64,000 nt of DNA from JASSUD01 sp031963445 (GCA_031963445.1 JASSUH010000001.1:1860001-1924000), one strand, 5' to 3'; shown: positions 26,801-35,856, counted from the stretch's first letter. The notes: generated from the sequence alone by a model not told the origin. A program made the numbers and translations.

Positions 26801-26987
26801 AATCTTCGGCGGTCGTTTTTGCAAACATTACATCGCCCCAAGTCTTTTTCGTTTTTCCCCCTTTTTGATCGACGAACGCTATCTTTTCGCAATAGTCCCT
26901 AAACTCCGCCAAACGCCGCAACGTGTCACGATCATCCAGCACAAACGGGCTATCTTCTTGGGGTAAATCCATCATATGCGCACCCAT
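23844..26987 (-). CDS. eCIS baseplate protein, Pvc11/Afp11-like (gp6/J-like)
   Basis: A 1047-residue baseplate wedge protein. The N-terminus includes LPHQAFLLAFYKLLETPRQL, and the C-terminal part (TWRDITALLREKYPEVYDVR) matches the J/gp6-like baseplate region. Residues about 180-247 are an alanine-, lysine- and glutamate-rich coiled-coil-like segment with repeated KVEADQQ units, not expected in this family. It lies between the PAAR-like tip gene and pvc12, as in canonical loci. Confidence 0.9.
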   Translation of the reverse strand: MGAHMMDLPQEDSPFVLDDRDTLRRLAEFRDYCEKIAFVDQKGGKTKKTWGDVMFAKTTAEDLVELLNKPSPPDGKLLPHQAFLLAFYKLLETPRQLLNTFPAAHRRLYYRQVLGLTERGMIPDQVMVSCRLTEDTPQLRLEKGVELDAGQDSEGTPKRYQLDAPVLANQGQWTDLLSVQKTAETAKAQIAAAKAEEAVKAAKVEADQQATGDKKVEADQQVQKAMVAAETAKVEADNKLAEAAKATSVRVLFNESAGIPWPERGVRLFEVPTEIDDPRARVIQGRVVSSPVLAMSGGERTVVVTFVSETAGATYTAQLSSEGKWLDPIEINSTRESSKETLTLKVPPEQGPITPAPGLDGYPTTGLMATAPLLKITRKDGKSVPKINSIKVDVKNLPNVLMSTDDGIAQINENSYPFGLQPREGSGFNLISPDWYANPFQINLKLTPRWTDLPGMSFKSWYKNYTNAPNDDKEFVVSSGLCSVSKLVLDDNDKKTKPALFKANAEANTRPTGVEISVTIPEQGMAQGGPIKPPGSLDPKDGPRWARIELGEKDFLHKEYPQELAKSQLDTKVTIEKNSGSGSGNETWTSTVAAPKQITPPYTPQLQALQVDYDCTDNGELLKGNQYLLTPFGYQREPASGEPDNDAQHPQLYLGFTGMLPGQDLSLHWQLQSPRPLEVQWQYLRKDNVWKSLNATVRDQTNGLFESGLWSSPLPHDASADAPWMPSGRYWIRGVVTLPSLEAGDSKEVSKQDHAASDYPWLFGLHTNSTTATLVDGSMLEAAHFERPLLAFTITQTVKNIPGLDEIIQPRPSYGGQGPESAPAFLKRVAKHLEHRGRALTWRDITALLREKYPEVYDVRIAKPVPDAAAPLENPIQRLVVIPANGKMDNADPLRPVFNPARLKRMKEFIRSIASPWLKLKLENPTYKEVKVIKGPDNVQSSDYPRIIYDVDFAAHVNADYAQNELQEALKHQYMPWGFDKTSVVKIGAQLDKFEMIKFIQQLDFVKQVNTLTIKESQKQKPEKEKEQDQTTVIGSSTEILILTFKE

Positions 26988-27016
26988 CTTTTAATAGAGG
27001 AATCGTGTGAAGGTTA

Positions 27017-27436
27017 TTAGCCAACGCTGGCTAGAAACTGTGTGGTTATGAAGCGTCCTTTGCCGATGCCTGGTGTAGGCGGATCTGGCACCGGAGTGGG
27101 TGTCGTAGACATCGCTGGCACTAACGGCGTAAAGCGCGCAATGAATTCCTGGCCTTTGAGAATCAACCCAGCTCGGCTACGGTAAAGCGGTGCCTGCTGA
27201 TTTGGCAGCAAGGTCATGATGGTCAACATCCCCGTTCCCGGCGTGTGGCCAGGCATCACGTAGGTTGCTGGCACTTGCACTTGCTTCTCATCTCCCATCA
27301 CGCAGACCCGGCGCCCATTGATCTTGGCATGGCCCGTCGCGCGCATCATCGCGGGTGCAGTCGGCGTTACTATTCGATGCGCAAACTGGGGGTCAAAGAC
27401 CAGCATATCGCCTTCTAACACGATGAAATTCTTCAT
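27017..27436 (-). CDS. eCIS spike-tip protein, Pvc10/Afp10-like (PAAR-like)
   Basis: A 139-residue protein with the segments LEGDMLVFDPQF, GHAKINGRRVCVMGDE and GTGMLTIMTL, consistent with the PAAR-like tip that caps the spike trimer and helps puncture the target membrane. It overlaps the gp25-like gene upstream by four bases (ATGA at 27433-27436). The C-terminus has a proline/threonine linker (TPTPVPDPPTP). Confidence 0.82.
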   Translation of the reverse strand: MKNFIVLEGDMLVFDPQFAHRIVTPTAPAMMRATGHAKINGRRVCVMGDEKQVQVPATYVMPGHTPGTGMLTIMTLLPNQQAPLYRSRAGLILKGQEFIARFTPLVPAMSTTPTPVPDPPTPGIGKGRFITTQFLASVG

Positions 27437-27852
27437 TTTTTAAATACCATTCCGATACTGTCCCTAATACCGAGCTGGCCGTTGAGTTGATGTAGGCTCT
27501 CACTGCCGTGAAGGCGGTAAAGCACTTGTACCTGTAGGCAATTACGCGCTTTGGGGTCTTGCTGGATATTTACCGCACTGAGTTCGATGCGCGTTTCGTG
27601 GCGTAAAATGCTGTCGGTAATTTGGGTGGTGAGCTCGGCGATCAGGTCTTCACTGATATTTTCAAAGACGGATGATTGCAAATCGCAGCCGTAATCCGAA
27701 CGCAGTAAGCGTTCTCCGGGCTGGGTGCTAAATAGGATCTGCAAGCTCTCGCGGATGTCTTGTAGGTCTTGCACCATCGACACCCCATCTTCATCGAAGA
27801 CGGGAGGAAATGCCCAGCCTCGCCCAAATACCGCTTGTGTATCTTCTTCCAT
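27433..27852 (-). CDS. eCIS gp25-like baseplate protein, Pvc9/Afp9-like
   Basis: A 139-residue protein of the GPW/gp25 family: the segments QDIRESLQILFSTQPGERLL and RSDYGCDLQSSVFENI are diagnostic. gp25 nucleates sheath assembly at the baseplate. It lies between the spike and the tip genes as expected. Confidence 0.92.
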   Translation of the reverse strand: MEEDTQAVFGRGWAFPPVFDEDGVSMVQDLQDIRESLQILFSTQPGERLLRSDYGCDLQSSVFENISEDLIAELTTQITDSILRHETRIELSAVNIQQDPKARNCLQVQVLYRLHGSESLHQLNGQLGIRDSIGMVFKK

Positions 27853-27906
27853 GTGACCTTTGCCTCCTTCGCTATGTCTGCGTTATGGCGTCTTATTCAA
27901 TGGCCT

Positions 27907-29631
27907 CTAGTTCGATAAATCGACCATCGCCCCTTTAATCTTGACGCCTGCCGTGCCTTGCAAGGTAAGCTGCGCTTTGGCGTTGACGTCGACTTTGGGA
28001 GCATCTACCGCGACGCCTTTTTTGCTATCCAGTTTGAGGTCCTGCATGGCTTGCAATTGCATCGCCTGATCTGCTTTGAATGTGACCTTTTTCGCATGGA
28101 TACTCAGCTGCTCATCGCCTTCGATCTGAATGCCTTTTTTCAAAGTGACGCTTTCTTTGCCGTTGTTATCTAATAGGATGGAGGCCTCTTTCACATTAAA
28201 GGTCAGCTTCTGTTTGGTCTCGCCCTGCACGAAGACCATGGCCTTTTCATGATTGTCTTTGCTTGGGGCAAACGGTGCCTTGTTCTTGGGGTTGTGCATC
28301 GCTCCCAAAATCACTGGATAGCGAGGGTCTGCATCAAAAAAGCCTAGCACCACCTCATCATTGACTTCCGGGTAGAAGCACAATCCACTGCCATCGCTCG
28401 CATAGGGCGCAGCGAAGCGTGCCCATAACGGCTTATTCCCTAGCAAGGCCGGTACTCTTACGCGCAAACGGTTTAATCCGTTGGGGTCTTCTTTATAGGT
28501 GTCTACCACCCCTATATGCAAACCCACAGCCTCTGGCACTACCGCGCTCTCTACATTCAAGGCGGGGTCCAGGCCCAATGCGATCGTTGTGCGCCACTGG
28601 CCGCTGGCCATTTTGTGATTCACCTCGGTAATCACACCTGCGCCTTTAAAATACGATCCCAAGCCTTCTAACTTTAGGGTATCCCCTAGTTTGTATTTGG
28701 TATTCCCCATCAGGGTAAAGCGTGCTCTGACGCATCCTGCTTGCTGCGCTAGCAATCGTGCTTCGGCAAGGGCTAGCTGTTCGCCAGCGGGCAGCGGTAG
28801 GCTACGGGTGAACGACCATGGCGTTTTACTGAGTGGTTTGAGCTTGGACGGGTCCAAGCCGTTCTCCCCTAATTTGCATGCCCGGCCTTTGGACACGTTC
28901 GACATCTTTTGTGTTTTGATATCCCAGCTGGATACCTCCACCGCACAGGGCAGAGACTGGATGCCAAACTCTAGCTCTGCTGTCTCTAAGAGCATCTCCT
29001 TTTCTTCCGGTGCGCTCACTTTTAATGTATGGCTATTGCCTCCCATAGCTGGCTTGATCACATCTACTTCATTGGATTCCGGCTTTGGCTTTAACCAGAC
29101 GCCGTTAGCACTCAGGCGAGCCTTCAAGAACTGCCAATCGGAACACCCAAACTGCACCATCTGCATATGTTTTACTTGCATGCCGTCTAGCTTGCCGGGC
29201 TTTATGTCTTTGGCAATAAGCAAGCTACGAACGATCTGCTCATCGCTTTTGTTTTCGTACACCTGGTTCTGATGAGACGCTACCAATCTTTGCAAATGGT
29301 GCTTTAGCCTTAAAGTCATCTCCCACTGTCCAATCTGTAACTCCAAACGTTGTTCGACCACGATGCCGGAAAACAAGGTTGCCCCCGATTTGATCCGGAT
29401 CAGGGCCTGCGTACCAGGCTGGCAAAGCTTTGCGTCTTTTGCCTGCTCATCGATGAGCTTTGCGTCTCGGGTAAGCTCTCCACGCAATAGAAGCTTGGCC
29501 GACGGAATTTGATTCACGCCGTACCAGGTTTCCAAGCGCGCATCGACTAGACGTGATAGGGCCTTTTTACCTGGGCCAAAAAGCACTTCCAATGCAGGTG
29601 GTGCGGACGATTGCACAACGGAGGCGGTCAT
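27907..29631 (-). CDS. eCIS spike protein, Pvc8/Afp8-like (VgrG/gp5-gp27)
   Basis: About 574 residues: a gp27-like first half (FSGIVVEQRLELQIGQWEM), a gp5 OB-fold region (VRVPALLGNKPLWARFAAPY, FYPEVNDEVVLGFF, ILGAMHNPKN), and a C-terminal beta-helix-like repeat (KADQAMQLQAMQDLKLDSKK). It forms the trimeric central spike. I prefer the ATG at 29631, six bases after GGGAGG, over a GTG at 29637 that overlaps the stop of the preceding gene. Confidence 0.92.
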   Translation of the reverse strand: MTASVVQSSAPPALEVLFGPGKKALSRLVDARLETWYGVNQIPSAKLLLRGELTRDAKLIDEQAKDAKLCQPGTQALIRIKSGATLFSGIVVEQRLELQIGQWEMTLRLKHHLQRLVASHQNQVYENKSDEQIVRSLLIAKDIKPGKLDGMQVKHMQMVQFGCSDWQFLKARLSANGVWLKPKPESNEVDVIKPAMGGNSHTLKVSAPEEKEMLLETAELEFGIQSLPCAVEVSSWDIKTQKMSNVSKGRACKLGENGLDPSKLKPLSKTPWSFTRSLPLPAGEQLALAEARLLAQQAGCVRARFTLMGNTKYKLGDTLKLEGLGSYFKGAGVITEVNHKMASGQWRTTIALGLDPALNVESAVVPEAVGLHIGVVDTYKEDPNGLNRLRVRVPALLGNKPLWARFAAPYASDGSGLCFYPEVNDEVVLGFFDADPRYPVILGAMHNPKNKAPFAPSKDNHEKAMVFVQGETKQKLTFNVKEASILLDNNGKESVTLKKGIQIEGDEQLSIHAKKVTFKADQAMQLQAMQDLKLDSKKGVAVDAPKVDVNAKAQLTLQGTAGVKIKGAMVDLSN

Positions 29632-29633
29632 CT

Positions 29634-30329
29634 TCACCCTCCCATCTTAGAGGTCACGACTAAGCGCTTGCCGGGTACGATGTCATTGAGGTTATCCAAG
29701 CCATTACCCGCCGCCAATGCCAGGTAATCCAGCCCCATAGCACCCACCGCGACGCCTGCACTCGCTGCAATCATCGGCAAAGTGCCCATGGCAGGCGCGG
29801 TTACGGCTACGGTCTTTGGGGCGCTCATCCCTTGGAGCGATTTTTGTAATACCAGGCTCTCGTCGGCTTCCAAGCCCAGTTTGGCTACGGCACGCAACGG
29901 CGAGGCATCGCGATCGAATAAGGTATAGTCCACCTCCAAGGACTGCATGCGGCCAGCGAAGTAGCCCATGCCATTCCAACGCATCTTGCCCCATTTGATT
30001 TGCAAAAATCGGGGCTCTCCGGTCGCCTTATCGACTGAACAACAAATCGCCCGTAGTTTGTCTAATTGATCCTCAATCTTCTTTTTATTACCAGGCAGTT
30101 TTGCATCAAAAATCAGCTCCAGATTTAATGTACTGGGCCGCATGGTGCTGAACTGATTCGTGACCTGCTTTTGATTGATATATTCGATTGCCTGGTAGTT
30201 GCCTGTATATTGCAGATTGATGGAGCTCGGGTTGTACATCGCCTCCATGCCCCCTGCGGACTTTTTCATTTCTCGATCTATATAGGCATTGATGACTAGC
30301 TTGGATAAAGCGCGTTCCATGAGGATCAT
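29634..30329 (-). CDS. eCIS hub/tube-initiator protein, Pvc7/Afp7-like
   Basis: A 231-residue protein with GGMEAMYNPSSINLQYTGNY and LNLELIFDAKLPG, matching the contractile injection system hub protein that links tube and spike and usually ends in a LysM-like motif (here DIVPGKRLVVTSK). It overlaps the Pvc6-like gene by four bases. Confidence 0.87.
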   Translation of the reverse strand: MILMERALSKLVINAYIDREMKKSAGGMEAMYNPSSINLQYTGNYQAIEYINQKQVTNQFSTMRPSTLNLELIFDAKLPGNKKKIEDQLDKLRAICCSVDKATGEPRFLQIKWGKMRWNGMGYFAGRMQSLEVDYTLFDRDASPLRAVAKLGLEADESLVLQKSLQGMSAPKTVAVTAPAMGTLPMIAASAGVAVGAMGLDYLALAAGNGLDNLNDIVPGKRLVVTSKMGG

Positions 30330-30496
30330 AGGGTTCTCTCCTGTTTTTCACGCAATTGCTCTAGCACTTGGCGCGTAATCTCGTTTACCAAGCGGTCTCG
30401 TTCATTGCGCCCTAAGCTCTGTAAGGCCGATGTGGTTTTGGAGGAGCCTTGTGTGACTTGCGCTTGAATCACCAGTTCACGAATTTCAATCGTCAT
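30326..30496 (-). CDS. eCIS small protein, Pvc6/Afp6-like (DUF5908)
   Basis: A 56-residue protein starting MTIEIRELVIQAQV, the hallmark of DUF5908/Afp6. A longer frame opens upstream at 30592, but the family start and the four-base overlap with the tube gene (30493-30496) show that 30496 is the true start. Its role in the baseplate is not well defined. Confidence 0.85.
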   Translation of the reverse strand: MTIEIRELVIQAQVTQGSSKTTSALQSLGRNERDRLVNEITRQVLEQLREKQERTL

Positions 30497-30951
30497 ACTT
30501 TTACCCCCAGCCAACGCATGTCTTTGTAGGCGAGTTCTAAGGTATTGATTAAAACGGCGTTGCTGCTGGCATCCAGATCGCTGGTCTGCCATTTCACCGG
30601 CAATGCCTGCGTGAGGGTCCAGCTACATACCGGTACCGAGGCATGGTTGAGTAAGATGACTACCACGGTTGCATGGCGGATGTTGAATCCCCCCATCACA
30701 TCGTTAAACACCCAGGTTAACGGGGTTAAGTTCATCACGCCGCGTTCCAGCACCAGAGAGCCGTGCGTGACGCGCTCGGGGAAATGGAGATTACCCACGT
30801 TCTCTCCGCCCTCGCGATGCGGACTCGTCTCTAATTGACGGCTGAGGCCAGAGATTTTTTGGAAACGTAAATCCAATGGGCTGGGAATCTTGTCAAAGAA
30901 AAAGGTCGCCAGAAATCGGTGCGAAACCTCGGGGGCAAAAAGATCGATCAT
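30493..30951 (-). CDS. eCIS tail-tube protein, Pvc5/Afp5-like
   Basis: A 152-residue gp19-type tube protein: RFLATFFFDKIPSPLDLRFQ start and the pattern ERVTHGSLVLERG, then AHxSVPVCSW typical of the family. In PVC particles this second tube protein forms the first ring next to the baseplate. It overlaps the third sheath gene upstream by four bases. Confidence 0.9.
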   Translation of the reverse strand: MIDLFAPEVSHRFLATFFFDKIPSPLDLRFQKISGLSRQLETSPHREGGENVGNLHFPERVTHGSLVLERGVMNLTPLTWVFNDVMGGFNIRHATVVVILLNHASVPVCSWTLTQALPVKWQTSDLDASSNAVLINTLELAYKDMRWLGVKV

Positions 30952-32207
30952 GCCGACATACTCCTAGTCTGTTGGGACGCTTGCGGTGCACGCTGCGTTA
31001 CCTTGCCTTCGTTCGTGTAAAACTGGAGTGTGATATCGATAAATTCAGCGGGATACAGCGGGGCAACGCACACGCGCATAATCAATGTGCCCGCCCGGAT
31101 GTCAGCCTGGGTCATCGTCTCCCCTAGACCGATCAATACGCGAAATGCCTCTTCTTCGGTTGCGCCGAATAAGCCACCTTGGAACCACAGTTGGCGCAGC
31201 CAGGCTTGGGTCAATCCTTTGAGTTTGACCCAGGTAATGGCGTTATTCGGCTCGAATGTCGCAAAGCGTGCCATCTCGGTGACATTCGATTCAATATAGG
31301 TGAGCAGTCGGCGGGTTTGTATGTACTGTCGTTGTGCTTGTGTGCCATCTGCCAGCGTGCGGCATCCCCATACGCGCACGCCACGCCCTGCGAAGCAGCG
31401 TATTACATTGATTGAGCTTCCTTGGGGGTTAAACAAATTCTGAGCCTGCCAATGGAGGTGCTGAGGTGTAATCACCTGTGGCAATGCCACATTGGCGGGG
31501 GCTTTCCAAATACCTCGGTCTTGGTCTATGCGTTGCATCATGGCCGCGACGGCTGCTGAAGGGGGGATGTGTGTAGGCTCACTAGAAGGTGTTGCGCTGT
31601 CATTCACTTGCAGGCGTGGCCAGTATGCTGCTCCATATTCTCCATGGGTATTGAATGTAAGCTTAGCTAACTCCTCGGTACGCTTAATTTCAGCCGGACT
31701 GTCCAACAAAGCAAACCAGTTGTGCTTTTGGCAAGTGCTTAGCATTACGTTATATACATCAGCCCATTGTTGGGCCGTTGTCTGTTGTTCATCCAATAGC
31801 GCTAAATCTGGCATCGCCATCAGCGTGATAGTAGGTTCTTTGGTAAGTGCATTGGACTTCGCTGCCTCTGTCAGATTTTGCATAATCGTATCGTTATCGA
31901 TTACAGCATCCGAATTGCGCTTGCCTACTGACAACACAAAGCAAGGATCGCCGCCAACCTCAAAGTAGTGCTGTAGGGCGTTATATAGAGGGCTGTGGGC
32001 AGAGGCATATTTTTTTCCCAAGTCCAAGCCGTTAGTATCCAGAAACGTCTTTTCATAGTCAGCCAATGTATTAATCTTGTGCAGCTGCTGCGCGGTTTCC
32101 GTTTTTCCGGTGTACCCAATGAAGACAGGAACCGCTGTTGCCATTTCAGGCTGCGCCATAGAAATGGTCTGATGCTCTATGTATACGCCTGGCTGGATGT
32201 GATTCAC
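30948..32207 (-). CDS. eCIS sheath protein, Pvc4/Afp4-like
   Basis: A 419-residue sheath subunit with QPGVYIEHQ at the N-terminus, VPVFIGYTG, VGGDPCFVLSVG, an IPPSAAVAAMM segment and the C-terminal AGTLIMRVCVAPLYPAEFID that forms the inner sheath interlocking arm. GTG start behind GGAGG. In the Afp model this minor sheath isoform joins the sheath to the baseplate. Confidence 0.93.
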   Translation of the reverse strand: MNHIQPGVYIEHQTISMAQPEMATAVPVFIGYTGKTETAQQLHKINTLADYEKTFLDTNGLDLGKKYASAHSPLYNALQHYFEVGGDPCFVLSVGKRNSDAVIDNDTIMQNLTEAAKSNALTKEPTITLMAMPDLALLDEQQTTAQQWADVYNVMLSTCQKHNWFALLDSPAEIKRTEELAKLTFNTHGEYGAAYWPRLQVNDSATPSSEPTHIPPSAAVAAMMQRIDQDRGIWKAPANVALPQVITPQHLHWQAQNLFNPQGSSINVIRCFAGRGVRVWGCRTLADGTQAQRQYIQTRRLLTYIESNVTEMARFATFEPNNAITWVKLKGLTQAWLRQLWFQGGLFGATEEEAFRVLIGLGETMTQADIRAGTLIMRVCVAPLYPAEFIDITLQFYTNEGKVTQRAPQASQQTRSMSA

Positions 32208-32303
32208 CCTCGCTCCTCCACTTCTGGTTGCCCGAAAATCCGGGTTAGCTATGCATCGCCTCGTAGGTTGGGGTGCGCATTTGGATAAATAAGGAACCCC
32301 AAC

Positions 32304-34133
32304 CTACACGACGTTTTGCGTAAATTGCACAATGATGAATTCGGCGGGCCGTACTGCTGCCATCCCTACTTTAACGATCATCCTGCCATCCTTGATATCG
32401 CCTTCGGTCATCGTAATGTCTTTACCGATCTGCACAAAATAGGCTTCTTTCTCGCTGTTGCCCATCAATGCACCTTGCCGCCACAGGCTGTAGAGATAGT
32501 TCTCTATCGCTGATCTAACGCTTTCCCATGTCGGAGCACTGTTGGCCTCGAACACCGCAAACTGCATCGCCCGCTTGATATCGCGCTCTGCTGCATTGAA
32601 AAGCCGACGCACAGGTATATAGCGCCAGTTATCCGATTTGACATCCAAGGTGCGCGCGCCCCAGATCATCGTGCCTTGGCCTGTGAAGGTGCGGATTACA
32701 TTGATACCCTCCTCGTTCATCTTGCCTTGCTCAGTATCGGTGACGATGGTCTCGACGCGCTTGACGGCGTTAAGCGGCACATTGGCTGGCGCTTTCCACA
32801 CGCCACGCTCTAGATCTGTGCGTGCGTAGGCTCCTGCTACTGCGGCACTGGGAGGGAGGATGATTTGTGGGGTTTTTGCTTTGATTGTCTGAAACGCTGC
32901 CTCAACCTTGGTCATAACCTCTTGACGGAATTTGTCGAAGGCCGACCCTGTCATATTGGCTAAGGTCAACTTTTTGAGCTTGTCGCCTTGATCACTAAAT
33001 GAAATATCCTCAGCAGCAGGTAGCGATGGTTGAAACGTTGTCACCAAATTTGGGTGATACACGGCGGTTTGCGCCAGGGTTGTATCTGGGCTTTCATCTC
33101 CATCCGCCAATAAAAAGTAGCCCTGCTGTTTGTTGAGCAGACCACCCAGTGCCGTATAAACAGCCTTCTTATTCGCTAATGTCATCCCGCCGCTTTCCAC
33201 AACCGGTTCTGGACATACCAACAAAGAAATGTCGGGGTACTTTTGGATTTCCTGGGCCAGCGTGCTCGGAGGAGCGTTGCCCGCTTCCAACTTCACCAGG
33301 TAACAGCCCGTACCGCCGTTACTGAAATAGTGCTGTAGCGCGAATGCGCCGTAGTTAAGATTGACTTCTGCAGCGTCCACCGTGATTAAATGAACTTTAC
33401 TCTCTGAAATGAATGCGGGTGCGCCAGCGACAGTCGTTACGCCACCAACTTTTAAGCGTTTTGTTACGTCGGCTGGGATAGCTGTGGCGGCAACCTTCTC
33501 ACCTGTTAATGCGCCCATTGCTTCTTTGAGTTTCTTGCCCTCTACCGGATCCGTCTTGAATTCCTGCCATGCTTGCTGCAACGCTTTGTCAATCCACTTA
33601 CCTATCCATGTTGTTGCCGTGTCTGTTGGGAAGTTTTTTACATCATCAGCCGCCTTGGTTAATTCAGCATCCACCGCTGTTTTCCATGCCGTTTGCAAGT
33701 CGGGCGTTATAACTTCCACGAGGTCTTTCGTTTCTTTCTCGACCCATTCTTTTGGATTAGGAGAAGTACCTAACAGCGTCTGCAACTTTTCCTTCACTTG
33801 GCTCTTGATCAATTTGCCATTCTTGACCGCCCTTTCCGTTGCCTGAGTCGCCAGCTTTTCAGCCCACGCTTGTGTCTGTTCCTTCTCCCAATCGGCTACC
33901 TTATCAGTAGCTTCCAGCTTCACCGTCACCTTAGCCGCCGTCGGCCCCTCAAACCGCGCCGTAAAATCCAGCCAGTTAGCAATCGCGATGCATCTGTCGC
34001 TGGTACCGCCGGGCTTAACAAAATCGGCCTTCTCTTTAAAATTCCCCACAAACACCGGCACCGTCGTGGCGCCAGAGCGCACGGATAGGGACAAAGAGGC
34101 GCTTTCCTCGATGTATACACCTGGAGCTGCCAT
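32304..34133 (-). CDS. eCIS sheath protein, Pvc3/Afp3-like, with a large helical insertion
   Basis: The 609-residue subunit begins MAAPGVYIEESASLSLSVRS and ends in the usual sheath core (GAYARTDLERGVWKAPANVP, GRMIVKVGMAAVRPAEFIIV). Between WLDFTARF (residue 60) and ALQHYFSNGG (residue 274), which are about 50 residues apart in the paralogue at 38606, lies an extra 150-160 residues rich in A, K, E and W and probably helical. The insertion is in the outer sheath domain and would decorate the particle surface. AAGGAG precedes the ATG. Confidence 0.92.
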   Translation of the reverse strand: MAAPGVYIEESASLSLSVRSGATTVPVFVGNFKEKADFVKPGGTSDRCIAIANWLDFTARFEGPTAAKVTVKLEATDKVADWEKEQTQAWAEKLATQATERAVKNGKLIKSQVKEKLQTLLGTSPNPKEWVEKETKDLVEVITPDLQTAWKTAVDAELTKAADDVKNFPTDTATTWIGKWIDKALQQAWQEFKTDPVEGKKLKEAMGALTGEKVAATAIPADVTKRLKVGGVTTVAGAPAFISESKVHLITVDAAEVNLNYGAFALQHYFSNGGTGCYLVKLEAGNAPPSTLAQEIQKYPDISLLVCPEPVVESGGMTLANKKAVYTALGGLLNKQQGYFLLADGDESPDTTLAQTAVYHPNLVTTFQPSLPAAEDISFSDQGDKLKKLTLANMTGSAFDKFRQEVMTKVEAAFQTIKAKTPQIILPPSAAVAGAYARTDLERGVWKAPANVPLNAVKRVETIVTDTEQGKMNEEGINVIRTFTGQGTMIWGARTLDVKSDNWRYIPVRRLFNAAERDIKRAMQFAVFEANSAPTWESVRSAIENYLYSLWRQGALMGNSEKEAYFVQIGKDITMTEGDIKDGRMIVKVGMAAVRPAEFIIVQFTQNVV

Positions 34134-34178
34134 AAAAATTCTCCTTAATTGATAGCAACCAATGCATCGCCTGCTCTT

Positions 34179-35330
34179 TTAGCTTTGCACCATATCCTGC
34201 GTAAATTGCAAAATAATGAATTCCGCGGGTCGTACGGCGGCCATGCCGATCTTGACAATCATCTGGCCTTGCTTGATATGGGCATCGGTCATCGTGATGC
34301 CTTTGCCTATCTGTACGAAATAGGCCTCTTTGTCGGTATTGCCCATTAAACCGCCTTGCTTCCAGATGCCGTACAAGTAACTATCGATCGCAGCGCGCAC
34401 CCGTTCCCAGGTTGGCTGGCTATTGGGCTCGAACATCGCCACGCTCATCGCTTTTTTGATGTCGCGCTCTGCGGTGTTGAATAAGCGACGAACGGGGATA
34501 TATTTCCAGTTGCCAGAAGTCTCCAAAGTACGCGCACCCCAGATCGTCGTGCCGGTGCCACGGAATTGGCGAATCATATTAATGGAGGGTGTATCCATGT
34601 ACTTTGCTTGATCCTCGTCCGAAACTTTGACAGCAGGGGTCACACCGCCATAGAGCTCCACATTCGCAGGGGCCTTCCATACGCCACGCTCAATATCTAC
34701 CCTACAGTAGGCACCAGCGACGGCAGCGCTTGGAGGGATGGGATTGGAGTCAGCCCATTTAGCGTTTAACCAGGGGTAATATGCAGCCGCATAGGCATTC
34801 TTGCTGGATATCGCTTTCGTAAGATCTTCGTTCGATTTAGTGCCATCAAGAATTGCAAAGCGCGTACCGTTTGAAGGGCACAAAGTTGCTAAGTCGCCAT
34901 TAATATCCTCCCCCGCAGCCACGACCAGCGTCACATCGTCCAGTTTAGGCACTTCTGCCTCTAATTTGTCTTTAGCGACGATATAGCAATAGCCCCCACC
35001 ATTTTGGAAGTACGTTTGCATCGAAAGATAGAGGTTGTCGTTCTTTTTAAAATCAAATACCTTTATCGAATTACCATCTCGGTCTTTAATCGGTTTATCC
35101 TCTGAGTCCTTCATCTCTACGCCATCAAGCCTTGTCATCAACTCTGTAAACTCCAACCACGAATTAACGCGTTGAGCAGTTTCGAAGGACTTTACATATT
35201 TCTTTGTTCCTGCACTGGTGGTGATACCACTAGCAAACACCGGCACAGCCGTTGAGCTACTACTAATCGACAGCGATAACCCGGCTAGTTCTTCGATATA
35301 GACACCAGGTTGTTTAAGGTCAGCTGGCAT
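34179..35330 (-). CDS. eCIS sheath protein, Pvc2/Afp2-like (main sheath)
   Basis: A 383-residue sheath subunit: QPGVYIEELAGLSLSISSSS, GGGYCYIVAKDK, IPPSAAVAGAYCRVDIERGV and a C-terminal GQMIVKIGMAAVRPAEFIIL. The ATG at 35330 has AAGGA six bases upstream; an upstream TTG at 35345 lies within that ribosome site and is unlikely. It lies directly after the major tube gene as in canonical loci. Confidence 0.93.
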   Translation of the reverse strand: MPADLKQPGVYIEELAGLSLSISSSSTAVPVFASGITTSAGTKKYVKSFETAQRVNSWLEFTELMTRLDGVEMKDSEDKPIKDRDGNSIKVFDFKKNDNLYLSMQTYFQNGGGYCYIVAKDKLEAEVPKLDDVTLVVAAGEDINGDLATLCPSNGTRFAILDGTKSNEDLTKAISSKNAYAAAYYPWLNAKWADSNPIPPSAAVAGAYCRVDIERGVWKAPANVELYGGVTPAVKVSDEDQAKYMDTPSINMIRQFRGTGTTIWGARTLETSGNWKYIPVRRLFNTAERDIKKAMSVAMFEPNSQPTWERVRAAIDSYLYGIWKQGGLMGNTDKEAYFVQIGKGITMTDAHIKQGQMIVKIGMAAVRPAEFIILQFTQDMVQS

Positions 35331-35406
35331 ATCTTTTTCCTTCAAAATAAATGAGTCTCAAAGCATCAAACGCTATACACTGCATGCGTTCGCCTACTCC
35401 CTACAT

Positions 35407-35856
35407 TTAGTGGAATTCCACCGATAGCCGATCAGCCACCAGGCTCAGCTCTTCGATCGCCACTTCGTTGCTACTGGCATCGAAGTTGGGCGCGCTCAAT
35501 TTGGTCGGAAACGCATTTGATACATTCCAAGTCACCAATAATTCATTGCCTGCGTCATTGGTTAAGCTAATAGAAATGTCCTTCTTCTCTACCTGGTTCA
35601 ACGTAATCGAATTAATCCACGTATAAAATTGCTTCTGCCCCTTTACTACGCCACGCTTGAGACTAATATTGACGGCTTGACTCTGCCCAGGCATCTGAAA
35701 ATAGCCGCCCGCACCATCCTGATAGCTAATCGTCTCGAACCCTATATCCAAACCGGATACGCTATTAAAAGCTAACTTCTCTTCCCCCACTGTCACAATA
35801 AAACGGTAGGTGGGAATGGGATAACTGACTGCAATTTGATCAGGTGTGGTAGCCAT
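35407..35856 (-). CDS. eCIS major tail-tube protein, Pvc1/Afp1-like
   Basis: A 149-residue tube subunit: YPIPTYRFIVTVGEEKLAFN, VSGLDIGFETISYQDGAGGY, MPGQSQAVNISLKRGVVKG and FDASSNEVAIEELSLVADRL are all diagnostic. It stacks as hexamers to form the inner tube. The ATG at 35856 follows AAGGAAG; a GTG lies three bases upstream. It is the first gene of the canonical structural series. Confidence 0.95.
   Translation of the reverse strand: MATTPDQIAVSYPIPTYRFIVTVGEEKLAFNSVSGLDIGFETISYQDGAGGYFQMPGQSQAVNISLKRGVVKGQKQFYTWINSITLNQVEKKDISISLTNDAGNELLVTWNVSNAFPTKLSAPNFDASSNEVAIEELSLVADRLSVEFH

Noticed and set aside
30497..30592. N-terminal 32-codon extension of the Pvc6-like frame
   Set aside because: The DUF5908 family starts at MTIEIREL, and the extension overlaps the tube gene out of frame.
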